Source: Cytophagales bacterium (GTDB lineage Bacteria; Bacteroidota; Bacteroidia; Cytophagales; Cyclobacteriaceae). Taken from it: a stretch of 5,073 bases of DNA. Shown one piece after another: positions 1-5,073 of the stretch. Positions within the stretch are counted from its first letter, which is position 1. Every line of letters begins with the position of its first letter. The stretch lies in assembly GCA_029262935.1 (NCBI GenBank), contig JAJCYK010000461.1, positions 1 through 5,073 on the forward strand. Reading direction: 5' to 3'. Below the pieces are notes generated by a model. The model had not been told where the DNA came from. It ran no database searches and saw only the letters and a list, made by a program, of their open reading frames with translations. The translations under genes were made by a program, and so were the position numbers.

Positions 1-509
1 TATCCAAACATACCCGGGGTCAGCGGTTGTAGGTCGACAAAGTTTTTGTCCGCTATGGTTTGAGGCGTTTCTTGAAAATTAAACCATTCAAATTCTTGCC
101 CAAATACTGGCTTTATACCCAGGGTTAAGCATCCTTCATAAATTCTTTTTAGCAGTCCACGGGGGCACACGGAAGCTTCGCCAAAATCAGCCAACACCAA
201 AGGAAGCCCTTGCTCCCAAGGTATGCGCCGTATGGTGTAAGGGTCAATGGTCGCGGGAGCATCTGGATAACCCGTATGCCAGCCTGTGAAAGACCCATTA
301 TCATAAGCCACGTCTGCAGCATCCCAGCCAAAGACCACATCACAAAAACCGAATTCATTTTCTACAATGCTGCGAAACTTCTCCAAGCTCACTATTTTAC
401 CTCGTAGAATTCCATCAATATCAGCCACCGCCAGTTTTACCTTGTTGGATTTACTTTCTTTGACAACAGCCAACATTTCTTCAATTTGCTTGCTTATACC
501 TAATGCCAT
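1..509 (-). CDS. Glutamine synthetase family protein, N-terminal part (runs off left edge)
   Basis: This is the first 169 residues of an ATP-dependent glutamate-amine/ammonia ligase of the glutamine synthetase fold. Residues about 24-105 look like the beta-grasp N-terminal domain, with DIDGILRGK (30-38) and the stretch GWDAADVAYDN, TGWHTGYPDAP, IDPYTIRRIPWE (61-99). The catalytic domain begins near 107 with LADF, then CPRGLLKR (115-122), equivalent to the DPR..AKRA region of GlnA. GQEFEWF (138-143) carries the E-x-E pair (E139, E141) that corresponds to the metal-binding glutamates of the family. The start at 507-509 is the only in-frame ATG near the expected N-terminus. The N-terminal sequence resembles the PuuA/GlnT-like branch (gamma-glutamylpolyamine or gamma-glutamylethanolamide ligases) more than classical GlnA, but substrate cannot be read from this fragment. 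It is divergent from the LysE-like gene and lies near an ethanolamine permease, which makes an amine substrate plausible (inference). Confidence 0.88.
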   Translation of the reverse strand, partial: MALGISKQIEEMLAVVKESKSNKVKLAVADIDGILRGKIVSLEKFRSIVENEFGFCDVVFGWDAADVAYDNGSFTGWHTGYPDAPATIDPYTIRRIPWEQGLPLVLADFGEASVCPRGLLKRIYEGCLTLGIKPVFGQEFEWFNFQETPQTIADKNFVDLQPLTPGMFG

Positions 510-514
510 AGCAC

Positions 515-543
515 AAATATCCTCGTTTAGTAACTGTACCAAT
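515..543 (-). promoter_or_regulatory. Weak candidate Bacteroidota-type promoter for the glutamine synthetase-like gene
   Basis: On the minus strand a TTG is followed after 18 bases by GATATTTG, a 7-of-8 match to the Bacteroidota TAnnTTTG element. It ends only four bases before the ATG at 509, so transcription would begin at or next to the start codon. An alternative TAnnTTT-like string (TATTTTTT, near 550-558) lacks a well-spaced TTG. Weak; position inferred from pattern only. Confidence 0.22.
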
Positions 544-570
544 TTACTGAAAAAAATAACAGGCTGGAAC

Positions 571-580
571 GCCAATTGGC
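571..580. promoter_or_regulatory. Perfect palindrome midway between divergent genes, candidate operator
   Basis: GCCAATTGGC reads the same on both strands. It lies in the 132-bp region between the divergent glutamine-synthetase-like gene (start 509) and LysE-like gene (start 642), with exactly 61 bases on each side. Such a position fits an operator for a dimeric regulator acting on both promoters, but a 10-bp palindrome can arise by chance and no regulator is encoded in the window. Confidence 0.3.
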
Positions 581-604
581 ATATATAGCAACTTAATTTA
601 TTTC

Positions 605-635
605 TTGATTGTTGAGGTTGTCAGCATTACATTTG
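605..635 (+). promoter_or_regulatory. Candidate Bacteroidota promoter (TTG-N20-TACATTTG) for the LysE-like gene
   Basis: TACATTTG at 628-635 matches the Bacteroidota primary sigma factor element TAnnTTTG at every defined base. A TTG at 605-607 lies 20 bases upstream, the usual spacing for the -33 element. Transcription would start around 640-643, at the first candidate ATG (642), which would make the message leaderless, or about 18 bases before the second in-frame ATG at 660. Confidence 0.5.
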
Positions 636-641
636 CAGATT

Positions 642-1265
642 ATGCCTTGGGAATATTTTATGCATTTTGGTTTAGGGGTGGTTTCTAGTTTTTTGGGAGC
701 TATTCCTTTTGGTACCGTAAACCTCACTGTGGCACACACCACCATTGAAAAAAGTTTTTAAGCCGCTTTTTGGATGGCATTAGCAGCTTCGCTGGTAGAG
801 ATAATCCATTCTTTTGTAGCCGTGCATTGTGGGATGTTGATCACGGACCTGATTCAATCTTCGCCGCTTACTCAGTTCCTTTCATTGGGCATCTTTTTGG
901 GACTTGGGATTTATTACTTACTTAAGAAAGACAGTAATCCGGAGCGAGCCACTAAGCGCTTTGGATCGGATTTTACTAAAGGAGGTTTATTGGCCTTGAT
1001 AAATCCTCAAGCTATTCCATTTTGGGTATTTGTTATCACCTATTTGGAATCATCAGGTCATATCCATCTCAATTTTTCTACCATTATTACATTTTTGGTG
1101 GGCATTGCTCTGGGGAAATTACTAGCCTTACTTCTTTTTGGATTGTTAAGTCAAGCCATTATAAATAAGGTCCAGTATCTAAGCTTATGGGTAAATAAGA
1201 TCATTGGCTCCGTATTAATATTTATGGGTGTTTTACTGGCCATCCGATATGGGTTTATTGGTTAG
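642..1265 (+). pseudogene. LysE/RhtB-family amino acid exporter interrupted by an in-frame stop
   Basis: The frame from ATG 642 to TAG 1263-1265 has 207 codons before the final stop, the usual length of LysE/RhtB/CadD-type inner-membrane exporters, but codon 40 (759-761) is TAA. Before it lie the first membrane segment and the family signature GAIPFGTVNL (residues 19-28, cf. G-x-x-P-G-P-x-N). After it the same frame continues with AAFWMALAASLVEIIHS, then the second signature LLALINPQAIPFW (about 116-128) and further hydrophobic segments to the C-terminus. Because frame and similarity continue unchanged, this is a single substitution (for example CAA or AAA to TAA), not an indel. Reinitiation at ATG 774 would give 163 residues lacking the first helix and signature, probably not a normal transporter. 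An alternative start is ATG 660. The substrate is unknown; the family exports amino acids or related small molecules. Its 3' end overlaps the convergent permease gene by 11 bp. A sequencing error is possible. Confidence 0.82.
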
Positions 1266-2580
1266 CGGCAACTCTTTCAACTTGCCAGTAATACCACAGA
1301 TAAGACAGGGCCAACATACCAAAAAAGATCAAAGCCAAATTTAAGTTGTAAACCGTCATTGCTACCAATGCCACTACGGCAATGGTCAAAGCCACCGCGG
1401 GGAAAGCAGGGTAAAAGGGCACTTTGAAAGGCCGAATCATGTCCGGCTCATTTCTCCTCAAAGCAAATAGGGAAATCATGGACACAATGTATAGGGTTAG
1501 TGCTCCAAAACAGGCAATGGTAATAATCTCACTAGTTTTTCCAGTTAATAAGGCAATAATTCCAATACCCATGTTAAATATCAGAGCTGCTGCGGGCGTA
1601 CTGAACTTTGGATGAACCTTGCCTAAAATTTGTGGGGCAAATCCTTCTTTGCCAAACTCATAAGTGGCTCTACCTGCTGCCAAAATAATGCCGTGAAAAG
1701 AAGCCAACAACCCCACCAAACCCACTGAAATTAATAAATGGTATAAGAAGTGACTCTCCCCCACCACTTGTCTCAAGGCCAGGGGCAAAGGGCTATCTGA
1801 TGCAGCCGCTCCAGGCTCGGGGTAAACCACCGCTTCCCATCCGCCAACCCCCACAGAAGATGTAAAAGTAAGTAGGCAAAGAACCACCAAAGTCACAATT
1901 GCTGAACCGAACCCAATGAGTACATTTCGCTGAGGGTTAATCGTTTCTTCTGCTACGTTGGCTACACCTTCAATGGCTAGAAAAAACCAAATAGCAAATG
2001 GAATGGCCGCAAAGGCGCCTTGAAATCCGTGAGGTAAAGCATTGGCGGTTAGGTTTTCGAACTTGAACTCCGGCAAAGTAACACCTGCAAAGATCAACAA
2101 CTCGCCCACTGCTAAGATGGTTATCACCAATTCAAAGGTTGCTGCTGCCTTTACTCCATATATGTTCAGTCCCGTAAAAATAATGTAGGACACCACAGCT
2201 ATTACCAAAATAGGAATGGCAGGAAAAAAGATATTGAAGTAGGCACCCATTGCAAAAGCAATGGCAGGGGGAGCAAAAATAAACTCAATGTTTTGAGCCA
2301 TGCCTGCCAAAAAGCCCCAACGTTTACCTAAGGCCCTATGCGCGTAGTCGAAAGCACCCCCTGCTTTGGGAATAGCACAGGCCAACTCTGTATAACCAAA
2401 GGTAAAGGTTACGTACATTACAATGATAAAAAGTGTGGCAATACCCAGGCCTAAAGTTCCGCCCTGTTCCAGTCCCAAATTCCAGCCAAAGTACATACCT
2501 GAAATTACGTATCCCACACCCAGCCCCCACAGCATAAGGGGCCCCAGCGTACGCTTTAATTTTCCAGTTTCATTTGACAT
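1255..2580 (-). CDS. eat: Ethanolamine permease (APC superfamily)
   Basis: This 441-residue protein is an inner-membrane amino acid/polyamine/organocation (APC) transporter with about 12 hydrophobic segments, probably importing ethanolamine by cation coupling. Length and sequence fit the ethanolamine permease family (TIGR00908, about 440 residues). Recognised stretches are LGPLMLWGLGVGYVISGMYFG (12-32, including the glycine-rich unwound part of TM1), GYTELACAIPKAGGAFDYA (62-80), the FAPPAIA segment (102-108), YGVKAAATFELVITILAVGE (141-160), and the TM6 region IWFFLAIEGVANVAEETINP (197-216) with its EG and AEE..NP signature. GRATYEFGKEGFAPQILG (303-320) is the conserved cytoplasmic loop after TM8. 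The ATG at 2578-2580 is one base after the stop of the M28 peptidase gene (TAA-a-ATG), with no clear ribosome binding site, which suggests translational coupling in one operon. No eutBC ethanolamine ammonia-lyase genes are in the window. Substrate is assigned by family resemblance; a related amine is possible. Confidence 0.87.
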   Translation of the reverse strand: MSNETGKLKRTLGPLMLWGLGVGYVISGMYFGWNLGLEQGGTLGLGIATLFIIVMYVTFTFGYTELACAIPKAGGAFDYAHRALGKRWGFLAGMAQNIEFIFAPPAIAFAMGAYFNIFFPAIPILVIAVVSYIIFTGLNIYGVKAAATFELVITILAVGELLIFAGVTLPEFKFENLTANALPHGFQGAFAAIPFAIWFFLAIEGVANVAEETINPQRNVLIGFGSAIVTLVVLCLLTFTSSVGVGGWEAVVYPEPGAAASDSPLPLALRQVVGESHFLYHLLISVGLVGLLASFHGIILAAGRATYEFGKEGFAPQILGKVHPKFSTPAAALIFNMGIGIIALLTGKTSEIITIACFGALTLYIVSMISLFALRRNEPDMIRPFKVPFYPAFPAVALTIAVVALVAMTVYNLNLALIFFGMLALSYLWYYWQVERVAANQ

Positions 2581-2581
2581 T

Positions 2582-4240
2582 TTAGGGATTCATATAGGCG
2601 TCTCGAATGGACTTGAACTCTGATCCTTCTTTCCATTTAGGGAAAGTACTTTCGCCGGCAAGAGTATATCCCACCTGGTAAAACAACTGGGAATCTTTTA
2701 CCATGCCATGCAGATCCCAAGTTTCCGGGTTATATTCATCTGAAGGTTTATGATATCTGTTGGCTGTATACGCCTCCTTTTGTGTCCTCCCCCATTCTTT
2801 TCCATTGGCTTCGCTGTCAAGACCGCCTTCGGCGTACATTGCAGGTATACCAATTTTAGCAAAGCTAAAATGATCTGATCTGAAAAAGTATCCTTTTTCT
2901 GGGTCCTGATCAGGTACAATATACCTTCCCTGATTCTTGGCCACCACTTCCACGTAGTCGTCCAATTCGGATTGTCCATGTCCTATCACAATCAGGTCTT
3001 TAGTGGGTCCAAAACTACCCAGCGCATCCATGTTGAGATTAGCTACGGTTTTCTCCGGTGGAAAAATGGGATTTGAAGCATAGTAGGCTGAACCCAGCAG
3101 ACCTTGTTCCTCGGCGGTTACTAAAAGGATGACCACACTTCTCTTAGGGGCCGGCTTAGCTTCCATAAACCCCTGGGCAATCTCTAATAGACAAGCAACA
3201 CCACTGGCATTGTCTTCAGCACCATTGTAAATAGAATCTCCGTTAATGGGTTGACCCACACCCATGTGGTCCCAGTGTGCAGAGTAGATGATGTACTCAT
3301 CTGGTCTTTCCGTACCAGGAATTACCGCAATAACATTATTAGAGCGATCTTCCCGTAAGGCGTTGGATAATTGGACGCTCATAGTGGTATTCAATGCTAC
3401 GGGCTTAAAGTCAGGATTCTTTGATTGATCCATAAGAACAGGATCCAAACCTGCACTGATGAATAATTCTTTGGCCACAGGTAAAGATATCCAACCTTCT
3501 ATGGCACAGCGCGATTGATTATTATCTGCCGCCTTCAAGTACTGATTGGGCCCAGACCATCCCCCACGTACTACTTCCCAAGGGTATCCGGCAGGTCCAT
3601 CGTCATGCACAATGATAACAGCCTCCGCGCCTTGTCGAGCAGCTTCTTCGTATTTATACGTCCATCTACCGTAGTACGTCATGGTATTCCCTTTAAAAAA
3701 GGTAGCGTCTTCCGACCCGTAGCCAGGATCATTAACCATCACTACTACCGTTTTTCCAGAAACGTCCAAATCTTGGTAGTCGTCCCAATCGTACTCGGGA
3801 GCCACTATGCCATAACCGGCAAATACCATTTCTGAATCGGCTACAGTGACCTCTTCTTGCACCCGCCTTGTCAGCGCCACAAATTCATCTAAATAAGTCA
3901 GTTCACGGGAACCAGCGCCTCCTTTAAGGACCATGTTGCCTTGAGGTGTGGCATTAATTTCCACTAATGGCACCTCCTGCACGTAGCTGTCGCCATTACC
4001 GGGCTCCAAGCCTAAGTCTGTAAATGCTCTGGTCAGGTAGGCTACTGTTTTCTCTTCACCTTCGGTAAAGGGCATGCGACCAGAATAATCATCTGAAGCC
4101 AGCACCTCGATGTGATTAGCAATACCAGATACATCAATGGATTGGGCTCCGTCCTGGCTTTGATTTTCTGGAGTCTGGCACTGTACCATAAGCAGCAATA
4201 CCAAGGCCAGTAGTTGAGGGGTAAATTTATTGATAGTCAT
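2582..4240 (-). CDS. Exported M28 family zinc peptidase with PA domain
   Basis: This 552-residue protein is a co-catalytic di-zinc aminopeptidase-type hydrolase acting outside the cytoplasm. Residues 1-20 are a signal peptide with hydrophobic core QLLALVLLLMV. Cys21 could be a lipidation site, although Gln at -1 is unusual for a lipobox. The LASDDYSGRMPFTEGE region (47-62) is typical of the N-terminal part of this group. A PA (protease-associated) insert spans roughly 137-255 (FAGYGIVAPEYDWDDY; GAEAVIIVHDD). The peptidase domain has the full M28 set: H322 and D324 in SAHWDHMG, bridging D343 in GAEDNASG, E377/E378 in TAEEQGLLGS, D405 in NLNMDALG and H457 in RSDHFSF. By family knowledge H322, D343, E378, D405 and H457 bind zinc, while D324 and E377 are catalytic. 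The start at 4238-4240 is chosen because the signal peptide follows directly. The gene is the first of a two-gene operon with the permease and may supply small products for uptake; its real substrate is unknown. Confidence 0.92.
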   Translation of the reverse strand: MTINKFTPQLLALVLLLMVQCQTPENQSQDGAQSIDVSGIANHIEVLASDDYSGRMPFTEGEEKTVAYLTRAFTDLGLEPGNGDSYVQEVPLVEINATPQGNMVLKGGAGSRELTYLDEFVALTRRVQEEVTVADSEMVFAGYGIVAPEYDWDDYQDLDVSGKTVVVMVNDPGYGSEDATFFKGNTMTYYGRWTYKYEEAARQGAEAVIIVHDDGPAGYPWEVVRGGWSGPNQYLKAADNNQSRCAIEGWISLPVAKELFISAGLDPVLMDQSKNPDFKPVALNTTMSVQLSNALREDRSNNVIAVIPGTERPDEYIIYSAHWDHMGVGQPINGDSIYNGAEDNASGVACLLEIAQGFMEAKPAPKRSVVILLVTAEEQGLLGSAYYASNPIFPPEKTVANLNMDALGSFGPTKDLIVIGHGQSELDDYVEVVAKNQGRYIVPDQDPEKGYFFRSDHFSFAKIGIPAMYAEGGLDSEANGKEWGRTQKEAYTANRYHKPSDEYNPETWDLHGMVKDSQLFYQVGYTLAGESTFPKWKEGSEFKSIRDAYMNP

Positions 4241-4257
4241 ATTTAGCGGTTAACAAT

Positions 4258-4272
4258 GGTTCCTAAAGAACC
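4258..4272. repeat. Imperfect 15-bp inverted repeat in the M28 peptidase leader
   Basis: GGTTC and GAACC flank CTAAA, a 5-bp perfect stem with partial pairing in the middle (6 of 7 positions around the central A). It lies 18 bases upstream of the peptidase start codon and 30 bases beyond the terminator that ends the preceding transcript. It could be an operator or a small leader hairpin. The short stem makes chance a real possibility. Confidence 0.25.
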
Positions 4273-4301
4273 TTAATTCCTCGTTGAAATAAAAATACAT
4301 T

Positions 4302-4334
4302 AAAAAAAAATGCCAGCCGGGAGGCTAGCATTTT
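4302..4334 (-). terminator. Rho-independent terminator for the glycosyltransferase transcript
   Basis: A 12-bp stem with one mismatch pairs 4307-4318 with 4323-4334 around a GGGA loop (TCCC on the minus strand). On the minus strand the stem is followed by a run of nine T residues (the A-run 4302-4310). It lies about 190 bp downstream of the glycosyltransferase stop and about 60 bp upstream of the peptidase start, so it separates the two transcription units. The plus strand also has T-rich sequence after the hairpin, but no plus-strand gene feeds it. Confidence 0.8.
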
Positions 4335-4351
4335 ACACCTGTTTTTTTATT

Positions 4352-4399
4352 CAATGGTTCAATCCATAAGATTGAATGTTTCTTTGATTCCAACCATTG
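4352..4399. repeat. Nested inverted repeats in the intergenic region
   Basis: CAATGGTT (4352-4359) pairs perfectly with AACCATTG (4392-4399). Directly inside it CAATC (4360-4364) pairs with GATTG (4370-4374) around the loop CATAA, leaving a one-sided bulge of 17 bases. If the outer stem is open, the inner stem extends to seven pairs (TTCAATC/GATTGAA, 4358-4376). On the minus strand it lies in the 3' untranslated part of the glycosyltransferase message, just before the terminator. It may be an RNA 3'-end structure. No known family recognised. Confidence 0.35.
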
Positions 4400-4525
4400 C
4401 ACAGAGCATGCCAAAATAAGCGAGCTAAAATCAACCGATTGATAATCAATAGTATAAATTTTCCAGAGCCCATACCCGGTCTGAATATTTTCAAAATGAT
4501 AAGAATCAGTAACTCAATCTGACAA
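4400..4525. other. Intergenic sequence with no gene seen
   Basis: This is AT-rich sequence just downstream of the glycosyltransferase stop. The only regular element is the 13-bp palindrome ATTGATAATCAAT (4438-4450). I see no coding frame with recognisable similarity, no tRNA-like fold and no clear promoter. Confidence 0.5.
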
Positions 4526-5073
4526 TCAAATGCGAGGAAACGGAATCAAGTTAACGTACAGTGCCAATAACTTGTCCTGGGAGAAGCCCAGACTGTAGCC
4601 GATATAGACTAAAAAATAAGCCACTTGTAATCGAAATGGCCCGTTCTTTCGATATTTACGGGCGGAGGTGGTCACATATCTGCTAAGCACTTTAAATCGT
4701 GACTTCTTTGATATCCTGCCAATGATATCTTGATCTTCAAATACCTTCATCCTGATATTAAAACCTTTTTGTATTTCAAAAATTCGCCGGTCCACGTACA
4801 GGCTTTGATCTCCAAATCTCATAATTTTTAAATTAAACCGAGTGAACCAACTATTCATTTTTAGGAACCAATGATGCCAGTCAAATTGCAAACGAAAACA
4901 TCCGCTTTCAAAACCTGTGCGGTAGGCACACCAGATTAGTTGGGCAAATCCTACTGGTGGAATGGTATCGGCATGTAAGAAGTATAATATGGTACCCTTA
5001 GCTTGGGCAGCACCGATGTTCATCTGGATGGCTCGATGACGGTGATAGGTACAAAAAACTCGGGCACCAGTAG
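4526..5073 (-). CDS. Family-2 glycosyltransferase, TIGR04283 (arsenosugar biosynthesis-associated) type, C-terminal part (runs off right edge)
   Basis: The open frame continues to the right edge of the window, giving 182 visible residues; the ATG at 5023 is internal, since the frame upstream encodes the family-typical GARVF...HRAIQ leading into MNIGAAQAKG. About 45-50 N-terminal residues with the nucleotide-binding start of the GT-A fold are missing. Visible signatures are RAIQMNIGAAQAKG (13-26), the GT-A DxD-like site LHADT (32-36), SGCFRL (55-60), RFGDQSLYVDRRIF (about 85-98), the EDQD motif near 111-114, and TSARKYRKNG followed by a hydrophobic C-terminal segment ending in SQDKLLALY. This pattern matches the TIGR04283 family ('rSAM/selenodomain-associated transferase 2', now named arsenosugar-biosynthesis glycosyltransferase), usually encoded near a TIGR04282 transferase and the radical SAM protein ArsS. 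Those partners would lie outside the window. Acceptor and sugar donor cannot be deduced here. The gene ends in TGA at 4526-4528 and is followed by the terminator at 4302-4334. Confidence 0.85.
   Translation of the reverse strand, partial: TGARVFCTYHRHRAIQMNIGAAQAKGTILYFLHADTIPPVGFAQLIWCAYRTGFESGCFRLQFDWHHWFLKMNSWFTRFNLKIMRFGDQSLYVDRRIFEIQKGFNIRMKVFEDQDIIGRISKKSRFKVLSRYVTTSARKYRKNGPFRLQVAYFLVYIGYSLGFSQDKLLALYVNLIPFPRI

Noticed and set aside
149..588. Several open frames of 65-73 codons on both strands overlapping the ligase gene
   Set aside because: They overlap the glutamine-synthetase-like coding region or its upstream region in other frames and show no recognisable domain; the ligase frame has clear family motifs throughout.
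751..761. Frameshift at the A/T homopolymers as cause of the LysE break
   Set aside because: The frame before and after the TAA is the same and both parts match the family, so an indel would not restore the protein; a substitution is the simpler reading.
1424..1615. Open frame of 63 codons on the plus strand inside the permease gene
   Set aside because: It is antisense to conserved permease sequence and has no independent similarity or promoter.
2336..2623. Open frames of 64-66 codons at the permease N-terminus, one on each strand
   Set aside because: They are alternative-frame products of the permease coding sequence; the compositions are not protein-like (Arg/Gly/Tyr or Pro rich without domain pattern).
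2698..2979. Open frame of 93 codons on the minus strand inside the M28 peptidase gene
   Set aside because: It is a shifted frame over the peptidase C-terminus, where the true frame carries the conserved zinc His and flanking motif.
3515..3835. Open frame of 106 codons on the plus strand opposite the M28 PA domain
   Set aside because: It is antisense to well-conserved peptidase sequence and has no visible domain.
4438..4450. ATTGATAATCAAT palindrome as a specific operator
   Set aside because: It is AT-rich and lies downstream of a gene with no start codon near it on either strand, so chance is a sufficient explanation.
5021..5023. ATG as the true start of the glycosyltransferase
   Set aside because: The in-frame sequence upstream to the window edge encodes family-typical residues (GARVF, HRAIQ), so this Met is internal.

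Overview
The window looks like a chromosomal stretch of a Bacteroidota bacterium, probably a marine or aquatic member of the Cytophagia/Flavobacteriia. This is inferred from moderate-to-low GC, AT-rich start contexts without clear Shine-Dalgarno sequences, a TAnnTTTG-type promoter before the LysE-like gene, and a secreted M28 peptidase typical of that phylum. No mobile element, CRISPR array, tRNA or rRNA was seen.

Layout, left to right. (1) Positions 1-509, minus strand: the N-terminal 169 residues of a glutamine-synthetase-family ligase that runs off the left edge. (2) Positions 510-641: a 132-bp divergent intergenic region with a perfect 10-bp palindrome exactly midway between the two start codons. 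(3) Positions 642-1265, plus strand: a LysE/RhtB-type exporter gene whose reading frame is broken by an in-frame TAA at codon 40. (4) Positions 1255-2580, minus strand: an ethanolamine permease of the APC superfamily, overlapping the exporter tail-to-tail by 11 bp. (5) Positions 2582-4240, minus strand: an exported M28 zinc peptidase with a PA domain and all metal and catalytic residues, one base upstream of the permease and so almost certainly co-transcribed with it. (6) Positions 4241-4525: an intergenic region with a strong rho-independent terminator for the gene to its right and a nested inverted repeat. (7) Positions 4526-5073, minus strand: the C-terminal 182 residues of a family-2 glycosyltransferase of the TIGR04283 (arsenosugar-biosynthesis-associated) type, running off the right edge.

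Functionally, the peptidase-permease pair suggests release and uptake of small nitrogen compounds. The nearby glutamine-synthetase-like ligase, possibly a gamma-glutamyl-amine synthetase rather than a true GlnA, would fit ethanolamine or amine assimilation by gamma-glutamylation, but that link is inference. The most concrete oddity is the nonsense codon in the LysE-like gene. Otherwise the region is mostly ordinary metabolic and transport genes, and I found no convincing evidence of a wholly new system.
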